The notes under the pieces were generated by a model. The model searched no databases, was not told the origin of the DNA, and saw only the letters and a list, made by a program, of their open reading frames with translations. From the NCBI GenBank assembly GCA_027604005.1, contig JADGJT010000027.1:37538-101537 (forward strand): 64,000 bases of DNA, in the 5' to 3' direction. Each line of letters opens with the position of its first letter. Within the stretch, counting starts at the first letter, position 1. The DNA comes from Dinochytrium kinnereticum (lineage: Eukaryota > Chytridiomycota > Chytridiomycetes > Chytridiales > Chytridiaceae). Position numbers and translations under genes: made by a program. This document shows positions 53,295 through 63,103 of this stretch, piece by piece.

Positions 53295-54548
53295 AGGGGG
53301 GAGAAGGCTAGGAAGGGTGGGGAGGGGGTGGGGATTGCGCGTGTGATGGGGGGTAGTGGTGCGCCTTCATCGTTGCCTTTGGTGGGGATGAATCGGGGAG
53401 CGTCTCCCACTGGAGTTGATTCATTCGCGGCTTCTGGTGAGAGGGTTGGCGCGGTGCCTGGCGCTCCTTCTCGGAAACCTGTTGCGCTGGCTGATGCACC
53501 TGGTGAGAAGCCTGTCGCGTTGCCTGCTGCACCCGTCAAGAAGCTTGCCGGGTTGCCTGCTGCACCTTCTGGGAAACCTGCTGGGTTGCCTGGTGCTCCT
53601 GGTGAGAAACCTGCCGCGTTACCACCTGCGCCTTCCGACAAGTCTGACGCATCTGAGGAGGACGGTGATGATGATGAGAGGGTGTGGAAGGAGGATGGGA
53701 AGGAGGTTGACTTTATCACCCCTCGATCTGGTGTCAGCCCGGTCATCGCCACCCCGCCACCACCGCCTCGACCCATCGCGTCCTCCCCGCTGTTCCGCTC
53801 TGAGAGACACGCTGAAGTTGACCGAGCGGTTGTGGAGGGTGAGACGGGGGTGGTGGATCAGCTTGCTGAGATGATTGAGAAGGTGCGAATTGGGGAGGGG
53901 GAGGAGGCGGAGGAGGAGGAGGGTGGGGTTGGTGGTGGGATGAAGGGAGGGGAGGTGCGACGGGTTGTTGCTGGGGAGGTTGTTGGGGCTGTGTTGAGGT
54001 TGTTGAGCCCTTTTGCTTGGCCTTGTGTTGAGCGGGAGGTTGCGGGGGAGAGGGGGTTGGGGAGGGTTGTGGTCACTGTGGGGATTTTGGAGAGGTTGGT
54101 GGAGGTTTGGGGGGGGGAGGTTGAGGGGGTTTTGGTTGCTTGGTGAGTTATTTTTTATATTTTTTTTTATACTTTTTTCTCTGCATTGTGTTTTAAGAGG
54201 GCTCGGGGTTTCTATGTTATTCCGTTCTTCCCCCCCTCGTCTCCCCGCCCTCAGAAAAAGCAAGGCATTTGAGTTTGACTAAACCCCCAATCCTTCTTCT
54301 TTTCTTCTTTTTCTTTTTCAACAACCAGCGCCAAACAGGTTCTTGCTTCGTTCCCGGATACTCCGCATCCCACCACTCTTGCGTTGATGGCGAGGCTTGC
54401 TTCTCGTGGGTTGTTGCCTGTGTTTGGGGAGGGGGAGGAGGGGGAAGACGGGGAATGTGAGGAGGATGAGGGGACTGTATATGATGAGGATGGGGGGGAG
54501 GTTGGGGTGGTTGGCGTGGTTGGAGAGGTTGGGGAGGTTAAGGGGTAG
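53295..54548 (+). CDS. 3' part of an unrecognised gene with 11-residue repeats
   Basis: Coding begins inside the gap. Exons visible: up to 54142 and 54329-54548 (stop TAG). After a short variable stretch come six tandem 11-residue units (for example PAGLPGAPGEK), encoded by 33-bp repeats at 53445-53642. Then follow an acidic stretch (SDASEEDGDDDERVW), a proline run, and a helical region (VDQLAEMIEKVRIGEGEE; ERLVEVWGGEVEGVLVAW). The end is highly acidic, rich in Gly, Glu and Val. The helical part could be an ARM/HEAT-like segment but no match was recognised. It is probably the continuation of the 49.5 kb gene, with similar G/T-rich coding and the same strand, but a separate gene is possible. 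Confidence 0.6.
53445..53642 (+). repeat. 33-bp coding minisatellite, six units
   Basis: Six consecutive 33-bp units in frame, translating to 11-residue repeats of the pattern hydrophobic-Ala/Gly-Leu-Pro-x-Ala-Pro-x-x-Lys. Units differ from each other at several bases, so the array is not a recent duplication. It sits 150 bp from the gap edge, and more units may be hidden in the gap. Confidence 0.9.
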
Positions 54549-56062
54549 GGGCTGGGTTTTTTCTGTTACTTGATTTTGTCGTGTGGTTTTTTATTATGTT
54601 TTTTTTTCTCATATGGTCTTGTTGAAAAGGTTTTTTTTTTGTTTTTTTTTTTGTTCATCTTTTGCTTTCCTTTTTTTTTTTTCCTTTTTTTTTTTTTGGC
54701 CTTTGTGTTTGTTTTCTGCTTTGTTTTCAGTGTGAATTATTGTTTTTAATTTTGTTTCTTTGTTTTTTCCCTCCTCTCTCTTCTTGTTTTCGCTGTCTTG
54801 CTTGATTTTGCTGGATACTTGTGGTTTTTGGGTTTGTTGTTGGGGGATTTTTTTTATCAGTGTTTCAAGGTTTTTATGTCATGTGGTTGAGTTGTTAGTA
54901 CTTTTTTTTTGTTATTGCTCTGATGCCTTTCTCTGTTTATCCTCTCCTTCCCCTCCGAGCAACTTGTTATATACGAGGTTGACGGTTTGCTTTGTTTGTT
55001 GTATTTTTCTTGCCTGGCTTGTCTTGGTTCTTGAAGTTGGAATTTATTTTTTTTTCCTTCTTTTTTTCTTGTGTTGTTGTTGTCTTTGGCTTTGCGCCTG
55101 CCTTTTATTTGTTCACTTCCTTTTTTTTTATTCTTTGCTCGCTCTCTCTCTTGCTTCACTTCTTGTTTATGAATTGAAATATCATATGCTTCTTCCTTTT
55201 TCTTTATTTCACTTTTTTTTTTTTTTTTTTTTTTTATCTCTCTGGGGAAGTTTGGTTGTGGATGGGGTTGACACTGCCTTCATAGTTTGATGGACCCTTT
55301 TTTTTTTTTTTTTTTGTTGTTGCCTGAAGTCGAAGAAATGGGAGAGTGACGGGTCTTTTTTTTCCGTTGATGAGCTTTGTTTTGTTTTGTATTGTTTTGT
55401 GTTTGTTTTTTTGTCTTTGTTTTTTTTTTTTTTAGTAAGGGAGGTGGTTGCGGAAATGGGGAAGGATATTTATTAATATTGAAGTGGCTTTTATCGTTTG
55501 CGTTGGCTTTGTTGTTGTCTTTTGGACGAGGGGATGGTCCTTTCCTCAATGAAGAACTCTTGAAGAGAACGCTTCACGCGTAACGTGTCGCGTTTCCTCA
55601 CCCATCTCACGTGCATCATTTATGTATGGGGATGCGTGGATGCGTGATGTGATGGCGCAGTGGAGGTGAGCTTTCCCTATACTCTTCTTTCTTTTCTTTC
55701 TCTTTCGTGGCGAAGGCCATTTTTCGGGAACTTGTGGTAGCGACATGATGAAATCGGCCGCGTTGACGGTTTATTTGGGATGGGAGGGGGTGGAGGTCAA
55801 AAAATCGAGAGAGGATTGAGTGAGGGCGTTGTTGGGTATGCCTTTCTGGGTTTGGGGGGTGGTTGGATGTGGGAAGCTGGAGGGGTTCGAAAGCGGGCGT
55901 CTTCGCGTTGCTCTTGTGTGGTAAGGAGAACCTTTTTTTTGGAAGTGTGGACAAGCAGAACCTTGAGCGTCGTCTCAGATGAAGAGGCAACAGTGCTGAG
56001 ACTCGTTCCTCCTTCAGCATTCCTCCCTCATCAGCAGTAAGCCGATTCCATCCTTTCTTTAT
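54549..56062. other. T-rich convergent intergenic region
   Basis: 1.5 kb between the stop of the 11-residue-repeat gene (plus) and the stop of the HEWAH gene (minus). T-runs of 10-21 bases dominate from 54600 to about 55440. The rest (55450-56062) is mixed sequence with no gene I would defend. Translations of the long frames here are Phe/Leu-rich and follow the T-runs. Confidence 0.6.
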
Positions 56063-57029
56063 TCAACCTTTCCTATCAATCCCTGGAGCGCGACCGCATA
56101 AAGCCTTGAGATGGATATGGGCTTCCCGTAATTCCGGTTCCCACTTTCTCCCAAATGAGGAAGGGTCTTCGACGATGTAGGCCTGAAACTCGTCCACAAA
56201 GACGGACGGTCTGTAGTTCCATAACGTCAGGTCCTTGTTCACGGCGTTTCTCACCCCGTCTCCAAGCCTCTCATACGCGGCCTCGCATTCTGATTTGTAG
56301 AGGGGGTCTAGGTGGAACCTTGCGTGAGCCCATTCGTGAAGGATGGTTGAGACGTCTGATGCGAGCGTCGCGATGATGTACGAGATGGAGGGGGGTTGGG
56401 ATTTGATGAGGTTTGTGGTTTGGGTTTCTTGGGGGGTTAGTGGAGGAGGGGATTGGAGGGTGGAGAGCCAGTGATCGTAGGTTGATGTTGGGAAGTTGAC
56501 TCCTTTAAGAGGGCCTTTGAGGGTGCCGCCCTCGTAAAAGATGTGGGCTCGGCCGATGGCGTTTTGGAGGGTTTGGGAGTCAGGGTAGAGGAGGATTAGG
56601 ACGGTTTCGTGGGGGATGATGGTGGGGAGTTGGGTGGGTGTGAGTTGGGGTTGGGTTGTGGAGCCGATAAAGTCTTCACCTGATGAGACGAGGATGGTGC
56701 TTTTGGTTTCGTTGTTTTTGTTTTTTTGTATACATTTGTGATGCTGTTTGTGAGTCTACTGGTGAGAGGAAAGAAGGGATGAATCTTCCTCACCATCCAT
56801 CTCTAACGCCGCCGGTCAGATCAGAGTCGTTGAAGACCTCTGCGCCATCCGCCAGGAACAGCCTTGAAGGCTTCTTGACCCGCAACTTGTTCCTCGCAGT
56901 GACCATGATCGATTCCCGCAACGCCGTCGATGCTCCGTCAACCCCGTCAATGACCTTGATGACCACCAGCGATTTGACCTTCTGGTTGACGTTGGACGTC
57001 AAGTGGATCCGAACTGCCCTTGAGGCCAT
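56063..57029 (-). CDS. HEWAH-motif metallopeptidase-like protein with ubiquitin-fold-like N-terminus
   Basis: Two exons: 57029 to about 56795 and from about 56704 down to 56063. The first 95 residues look like a small beta-grasp domain, with basic KKPSRLFLADGAEV and the DGCTILVSSGEDFIG strand restored across the intron. Such beta-grasp (ubiquitin, CIDE-N or PB1-like) segments share this K-P-x-R-L-F pattern. After a Pro-rich linker comes HEWAHARFHLD, an HExxH zinc-binding motif, preceded by a helix (IIATLASDVSTIL). About 35-40 residues later FVDEFQAYIVED could supply the third ligand, as in minimal zincins. It ends PGIDRKG. The catalytic role is inferred from HExxH plus a downstream acidic residue only. 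Only 66 bp separate its start from the F-box/LRR gene on the other strand. Confidence 0.75.
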
Positions 57030-57095
57030 TCTGATTTGATTTTTTGTGTGTGTCCGTCCCCTTTTTTGTTGGCGGCGGTGTCGGTCTTGGAAGGA
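57030..57095. promoter_or_regulatory. 66-bp divergent start-to-start interval
   Basis: The ATG of the HEWAH gene and the ATG of the F-box/LRR gene are only 66 bp apart and point away from each other. Both promoters must therefore overlap or lie within the other gene's 5' end, or one true start is elsewhere. The plus-strand frame is open further upstream without an ATG. Confidence 0.5.
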
Positions 57096-58795
57096 ATGCT
57101 GCCTTATGCCCTTTACTCGCTTTTGACGGGGAAGAAACGACCCAGCGCATCGTCAGCGACGGCGTCTCAGCGACACGCGGTTGCCGCTGATGCGGATGAT
57201 GAGTATGATGAGAGCGGGGATGGTGATGAGGTTGGAGGGGAGCGTCAGGGTGGTGTGAGTGATGTTGAAGTTGAACAGGTGAGATGCTCCGTTCGGTTGC
57301 TGGCCTCTCTTACACCAACCATGTGTTCATCGCTTTCAAACTAACTTCTTTTGTCGTTTCAGCCTGGCTATCAAGCACCGCCGCCTCTCCCGGTGGAGGC
57401 ATTCCTCTCCATCCTCTCGTTCACCCCCAATCCGCTTGATGTCATTTCCCTGATGCTGGTGTGTAAACAGTGGTCTATGGGTGTTGCTGCTGCGTTTTAT
57501 TCGTCACCGCCTTTGAGGAGGTATGATGTTTTTGGGAGGTTCACGGCGCTGATTGTGGCGCCGACAGGGTACCACCCTTACCCAGATTTGGTGCAGAGGT
57601 TGGATGTGGGAGGTGAGTTCCGGTCAATCCATACACTGTTTTATGGTTGAGCTTGCGTCGTGTTTTTTGGCTTAGGGACGTTTTCTTTTTGAGTGCTAAG
57701 GAATTGGGAGAAAGAATGACTATGAAACTAAAATCAAAAAAAAACACACACAAAAAACCACCCACAGGTCCCGCTGCAGAAGAGATTGAGATTGGCGACC
57801 TTGAGGCCGTTCTTGGTCTTTGCCAGAACCTCTCCTGTTTCAAGCTCACTTCGTGTCTCCACGTCTCCTCCATCCTTCTCCAAAGTCTCGCCGACTTTTG
57901 CCCTCGCCTGGAATCTCTCGAACTTCGTGGGTGTCCGATAGGTGATGGGTTTCTCCCTGATCTCATCAGGGGGTGTCCCAATCTTCGTGTTTTGGATCTC
58001 TCCGAGACGAATGTCAGGGTGTCGGCTTGTTTGATCCTGGTGGGGGGGTTGACTTGGTTGGAGAGACTGTCAATGGATTCGTTGAATTCTGGAGAGACGC
58101 CAGGGAATGACGAGATTAGGGGGACTGGTGGGGGTGTTATGCAGAGCGTTGGGTTGCAGTTTTTGAGCCTGGCGAGTGGAACGCCTGTCACGCCTAATTT
58201 GATCAGAGCCATCACCTCACGCGCTCCATCCATTTCACGTCTGAACCTCTCCTCCTCACCTGATTTCATCACAGACGAAGTCATCGCTGCAGCCGTTAGA
58301 GGTTTCCCGCGACTCGTTCACCTTGAGGCTGATTGGTGTCCCAAAATCACGGACGTGACGCTGCAAACCCTCGCGATTCATCGTTCGCGGTCTGCTGTTG
58401 GGACGGATGTGGCACCCATGTGGAAACTTGCGTTGTCTGGCAGTTGCGTGACCCCTGGAGGGGTTCGATTGCTTGCAAGGGAGTGCGTGGGGTTGATGGA
58501 GGTTCGGTTGGATGGGTGTGCTAGGCTCGTGAATTCTTTTGTGGAAAACATTGCTGTGGAGGGCTGGATGGAGGGGGAGGCTGGGAAGAGGGCTGGCAAG
58601 GTGAAGGCTGGTGGTGGGTTGGGGTCGCCGTTGATGGTTAAATCAAGACTTCCGGTGGCGAGGGGTCGCGGGTCGCCTTCTTCTTCGTTAAGTCGGGTTG
58701 ATTCCCAGGGGAGTACGGTGATGAGACCGCCGTTGGGTTGGTGCAGACTTTCTGGGGAGAGAGTAGTGCGTCGTGTCGCCGAGTTTGAGCCTTAG
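57096..58795 (+). CDS. F-box/leucine-rich-repeat protein
   Basis: Predicted SCF adaptor of the Grr1/AMN1-like F-box/LRR kind. Three exons: 57096-57278, 57363-57612 and 57768-58795. An acidic N-terminus is followed by the F-box (PLPVEAFLSILSFTPNPLDV, then MLVCKQWSMGVAAAFYSSP). Cysteine-type LRRs follow: LCQNLSCFKLTSCLHVS, FCPRLESLELRGCPIGDGFL, CPNLRVLDLSETNV, then after a spacer APSISRLNLSSSPDFITDEV, FPRLVHLEADWCPKITDVTL and CVGLMEVRLDGCARLVN. These are the L-x-x-L-x-L-x-x-C blocks of the family, about seven repeats. The C-terminal 80 residues are basic and Ser-rich. Substrates are unknown. Intron 2 is T- and A-rich, typical of this window. Confidence 0.92.
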
Positions 58796-58898
58796 CTGTA
58801 ATTATACGATAACATATATCCCGTAAAAGCGTGATCATCACCCATCTTCACCTCGCAAAAAAAAAAAAAAAAACCAAAAAAAAAACAAAAAACAAGCC

Positions 58899-59929
58899 AT
58901 GATCAAGCTGGTGACCTTTGACGCATTCGGCACGCTCTTTCGGGTTTGGCCTTCCGTCGCCTACCATTATCGCGCCACTCTCCTCAGTCGAGGAGTCTCG
59001 AACATCTCTGAGGACGCAATGTTAGGTCCGCTCTTGACTTGGTCTTCGTCTCTGACCTATTCGTTTTGCCTGTTAGTTCCAAGGCCTTCTCCGCAGCGTT
59101 CAAAAAACAATCCGCCGATCATCCGAATTTTGGACGTGAGAGCGTCGGGGATGTTAGGTGGTGGGAAGAGGTTTGAAAGCTCCCCGTTTATGCCATTGTA
59201 TGTATGTTTCAAGGTTGGTTAACGAGTTCGCTCTCGTAACAGGTTGTTGAGAAAACATTCATTGGCGCTGGCGTGAATCGAGAGGGTGGGCTTTCCGACC
59301 GATATCTTTTCCCTCTCTAACACCTTCACTTCAAGTCCTTACTTCTGCAACCCCCACCACCCTCCCCACCCTCCTCCACCGGTACTTTTCCACACAAGGT
59401 CCCTTCATTCTGTACCCAGAAACCATGACGGTCCTTAACGAGCTCCATAAAAGAAGCATTCTGGTCGGTGTCATCACGGATTCAGATTCGAGAACACCTG
59501 ATGTGCTTCAAGATCTCTTTCGTGAGTCGGGTGAGGCAGGTGGGGTTGATTTCGTCGTCACTTCTTATGAGACTGGCGTGAGTAAACCGGCGGTGGGGAT
59601 CTTTGAGGAAGCTTTGGAGAGGGCAAAGAGGATGGGCGTCGATGTTGGGGTGGGGGAGGCTTTGCATGTTGGGGATTCGGTGGAGAGGTACGGCTTTTCT
59701 TGCTTTTTTTTTTTCTTCATGCTTTTTTATTAGAAGATGCCGCTCTTTTTTCCCGTTGAATGTTAATTTAGCCTTTTATCATGGCATCAGGGACTTTGAG
59801 GGTGCGAAAAGGGCTGGGTGGCATTCACTTCTGCTTGACCGTGGTGGAGGTCCGGCAAAGATGGAGGGTGGTCATGTCATTACAAGCCTTCGTGACGTGA
59901 TGAAGTACGTTGAAAACGGGAAGCTCTGA
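58899..59929 (+). CDS. HAD-superfamily hydrolase (HDHD3-like)
   Basis: Haloacid-dehalogenase-like hydrolase, probably a phosphatase. Five exons: 58899-59020, 59077-59170, 59243-59285, 59336-59687 and 59791-59929. Motif I is VTFDAFGTLF, the D-A-F-G-T variant common in dehalogenase-type HADs. Motif II is in LVGVITDSDSR, motif III is the lysine in GVSKPAVGIFEEAL, and motif IV is HVGDSVERDFEGAKRAGW, formed across the last intron. The cap between motifs I and II contains KAFSAAFKKQ and VVEKTFIGAGV. One intron is only 50 nt (59286-59335) and one exon only 43 bp; both are needed to keep the frame. Length (about 250 residues) is normal. An A-rich stretch lies just before the ATG (58857-58893). The substrate is unknown. 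Confidence 0.9.
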
Positions 59930-60856
59930 GAACAGATACCCAAACAACGCGTTGATCGGTTCACCATTCTAATCAGGCAACACTTGAAGTGTTGTTGTTT
60001 TTTTTGTTGCTTGAATTGGTCAACGGCGCGCCACAGCCGTTGAGAGTTTTTTTTTTTATGAAGGACAGCCGTCCTGACAATGGCGGGGTGAATGGATGAG
60101 GGAGAGACGGGAATGCCTGGTAGAGAGTAGTGGCGCAATTCATAGATGATTGTATTTGTAGACACTTCATACAATCACATACGGAAACAAGTGATTGAAA
60201 ATAAGAATAGCTTGCGCGTTATTTGCCTTCCAGTTTTGCCGCTTGCATCGTTTTTTTCATGTGGCTGCTTCGGACTCTCACGTACTCTTCAGTTTCTTCA
60301 GGAATAACCATTTGTAATCTTCGCGCCACGTATTGGTTGTATTTTTTATGGGCGCAGAGATTGTTTGGTTTTTTAAGACTCCAGATACATCTCATGCTTT
60401 GGATAGCCTTGCCCTGCCATTCCACATAATACTTGTTTTTCCAAGATAATGCAGCGACTTTAGAAGTGCTCTCATGTGCAAGTGTTGCCGTTTACCCCGC
60501 TTTTCTTGGCCAGCATCTTGTTTTTTTTAAGGATATGGACCATGATGAAATGGATTTCAAAACGGGTTGACTGTTAAGGACGTGACAAGAGAGGGCCTTT
60601 GAAATCGAAGATGATAAATAAGGTTGGACCTTTCTATTTTAATTGCAAAGAGTGCAATTCTAAAGCTTGTGATAGATATAAACCACCGTTACGCCCATAT
60701 TTTAGAACAAGGATAATGGGCACCACTGGTGAGGAGAGGATATGAAGGCGGGCTGGGGGTATCGGGGGAAGCCTGTGCCAAGGAAAAGAAGAAGAGCAAT
60801 AGGAGCTGATGAAATATTGGGGAAGCACGGTGTGAACGAAACCAAATCCATGCAAG
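59930..60856. other. Convergent intergenic region
   Basis: The region lies between convergent genes (HAD hydrolase and the RBR ligase). It has a T-run at 59996-60006 and no clear repeats. The only coding-like piece is a minus-strand frame ending at 60219, listed separately. Confidence 0.5.
60219..60480 (-). CDS. Possible small unassigned exon
   Basis: On the minus strand an open frame of about 85 codons ends at 60219 with MKKTMQAAKLEGK. It contains a balanced, lysine-rich sequence (WKNKYYVEWQGKAIQS; RRLQMVIPEETEEYVRVRSS) that looks more like protein than the T-rich background. A start could not be placed: the frame has a stop just upstream, and the nearest ATG frames would need an intron of about 25-40 nt. 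It may be the last exon of a small gene reading from about 60560, or chance. Confidence 0.3.
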
Positions 60857-62206
60857 TCAGAGATTGTATCTACACATCTGACATCTTATATGGTGGCAAG
60901 CGTTGCAGAAGAAATAATGAAAACAGAGCTTGTAACTGCATCTTCCACACTCTTGAGCCGGAACGTTTTGGCGGAGTCTAACCTTGTTCCACTGATGCAG
61001 ATGCCTTTTCCTTTGCTCCTGATTCTGCCTTCGCATGAAATCTGCCGTCGCGCGCGCTTCACCACTTGCTCCACCAGTCTTCTTCTTTCCTTCCGCTAAT
61101 ATCCTTTCAATCTCCTCATAAGGATAAACCTCACATCCACAGGTCTTCCAAGTCTTGATGCACGTGAAGCAAAACTCATGCTGGCATTTACATGTTATGT
61201 GGACGCACCCTTGATCCTTCTCAACAATGCATCCGCATCTTGGACATGGCTTCCACTCTCGGTCCACCATGAGCTCGATCACGGCTGGATCGATTCGCAT
61301 GGGTTTTTTGGGGTTCTGTATCTCGTCGAGGTACCGATCGTACTGGGAGAGCTGTTTGACGGTCAGCGAAGCCTCGATTATGGATCGGGAGAGCTTGATG
61401 CTGCAACAGCGGAGAGGTACATATGAGCGATCTTTAAGGGCGCTTTCGCAAAGCCTCAGGATGCAGGGGTGGCAGTAATGGTGGGTGCAGGACATCTTGA
61501 GGGTTTTGAGCTTCTGCTCCATACATCCAATGCATTCGCCTGGCTCCCAGACGAGTGCAGAGTCTTGAACGATGGTTTTGGGCCGTTTGGGAATGGAGAT
61601 ATGGGCTGATGGTGACGTGGAGACTGCCTGCTCTTTTTTGCGTTTGATTGAAGGAGGAGGTGTCGCAGCATCATCTCCGTCATCGTCTATCACAACAACT
61701 TCGCACAATTCACCTCCGTCCCTCCTTCTTCGCTTGCGGGAGGTAGAGGCTGGTTGCAAAGCTGACCGTGACGAGCGTTCTGCCTCGGAATACCAACGGG
61801 GGTGCAAATCCTGCCGGGCAGTTGAACTTGAAGAGCAGGAAGATGACCTGGGAAAGGACTTTGAATCTCCTCCCTCTATCGTATCTTCAAGGAGAGATAG
61901 GTCTATAACATCGTCCTCATCCTCGTCACGGATTTCAATGACTTCCAGCTCCACGGCCCTCGCGAGCATGTGGTCCGATGCGACCTGATTGAGGGAGGTG
62001 ATCTCCGTCTCCACGTCTATAGCGCTGTCTGAATCGAAGAGGTGCTCGGTTGTGTGTGCAATCGGGTCCTTGACAGTCCCCTTACAGTGGTCCTTCATTT
62101 TTTCACAACTTTTTTTAATTGCATTGGAAAGGGGTTTAATGGGAGACATTATTACTGTTCTACCAGGAGAAGCCAGAGTACCTGACTTCATCAAATTTAT
62201 TGGCAT
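60857..62206 (-). CDS. RBR (RING-IBR-RING) E3 ubiquitin ligase with SIM-like motifs
   Basis: Single exon, 449 residues. The catalytic half has RING1 (CIGCMEQKLKTLKMSCTHHY, then CHPCILRLCESALKDRSYVP), a following helix region (YDRYLDEIQ), and a C-terminal RING2/Rcat-type block (PCPRCGCIVEKDQGCVHITC, then CKCQHEFCFTCIKTWKTCGC) with the catalytic-type cysteine in the CVH position. A last Cys/His cluster ends the protein (ECGRCSYKLCFHYFFCNACH). Such IBR proteins transfer ubiquitin through a thioester on the last RING. The N-terminal half is disordered, with acidic-flanked hydrophobic cores VIEIRDEDED, VIDLSLLED and VVVIDDDGDD, each like a SUMO-interaction motif, plus a basic patch RKRRRRD, a likely nuclear signal. 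The ATG at 62206 starts the frame; MSPIKPL at 62149 is an alternative start. Confidence 0.88.
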   Translation of the reverse strand: MPINLMKSGTLASPGRTVIMSPIKPLSNAIKKSCEKMKDHCKGTVKDPIAHTTEHLFDSDSAIDVETEITSLNQVASDHMLARAVELEVIEIRDEDEDDVIDLSLLEDTIEGGDSKSFPRSSSCSSSSTARQDLHPRWYSEAERSSRSALQPASTSRKRRRRDGGELCEVVVIDDDGDDAATPPPSIKRKKEQAVSTSPSAHISIPKRPKTIVQDSALVWEPGECIGCMEQKLKTLKMSCTHHYCHPCILRLCESALKDRSYVPLRCCSIKLSRSIIEASLTVKQLSQYDRYLDEIQNPKKPMRIDPAVIELMVDREWKPCPRCGCIVEKDQGCVHITCKCQHEFCFTCIKTWKTCGCEVYPYEEIERILAEGKKKTGGASGEARATADFMRRQNQEQRKRHLHQWNKVRLRQNVPAQECGRCSYKLCFHYFFCNACHHIRCQMCRYNL

Positions 62207-63103
62207 TCACTACCCCTGCTGGCCGGCCCTCAACCGTCTTCCTCGACGCTCGAGAAAGCCATCTCTATCGGCTCTGCTGGAGGGAGCCTTCCAGTGATCA
62301 CCTTTGTGTACTTAATCCTCGTGTTCCTGGAGGGAGTGGGAGTGGGGGAACCCTTCCAGTAATTCGGTCGGCATAGAAGAAGCAAGAGCTGGAGGCGTTT
62401 TTAAACGATCGCCATTCCGCCGCCTAAGTTCCATGCCAAATCAAAGTATTTCTGCATGTGGATTGCTTGCGGTCAGAGCATGGACCTAGAGGTGATAGGT
62501 GGAGGGGAGATGAGGCCAGAGTAAGATTGTTGCCCTTTTCTTCTCTTCTTTATCGTCTCTGGCTGAGTTGTCTCGAGTTTAAAGATTGGGATAGGTGTTC
62601 AAGACGTTTTTCTCGCTAACATTTCCTTTTTCGTTACAAGTCACTAACTGGAGGTGAATGAGATAAACTCTGGAGATGCTTGAAGAGTTAAGGGAAAATG
62701 CGAGAATATTATTAGGATGCCACAGCATGCTCTCGAGAAATGAATATTAAACGGAGAATTCGATACCAAATAAAACTTTTGTGTTTGCATCCGCCAAACA
62801 GCCAAGCATAAAAACAACAGACGAATTTAAGAAAAGTGAGGCTTAAGGACGGCCTCTGCAATGAAACGCGAAAATAACCGAAAGGAAGAATAAAATTAGA
62901 AGACAGAGGGGATTGGGACGAAAAAGGCATTCACGCTCAAAAAAGAACAAAAGTTAAGAAAGAAGAAAAAGGTGCGGGCAGTTCTTGTTAAAACCACAAT
63001 TGAGAGCAACGAGAGAAAAAAAAATAATGAAACACACACTCAGAAAAGAAAAAAAAAAGGAAAAGAGAAGCAAAAAAAAAGTCGAAGTGTTTAAATCAAC
63101 CGT
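62207..63103. other. Intergenic region, no gene seen
   Basis: The left part is the upstream region of the RBR gene (its promoter lies to the right of 62206). The right part is the 3' flank of the desaturase gene and becomes A-rich near 63015-63080, in line with the minus-strand gene. I found no supported open frame, repeat or RNA gene. Confidence 0.55.

Noticed and set aside
52673..53776. Long open frames across the 572-base gap
   Set aside because: They are artefacts of N characters being read as open sequence.
54760..55290. 176-codon frame in T-rich DNA
   Set aside because: The Phe/Leu/Ser-rich translation follows the T-runs and looks hydrophobic only for that reason.
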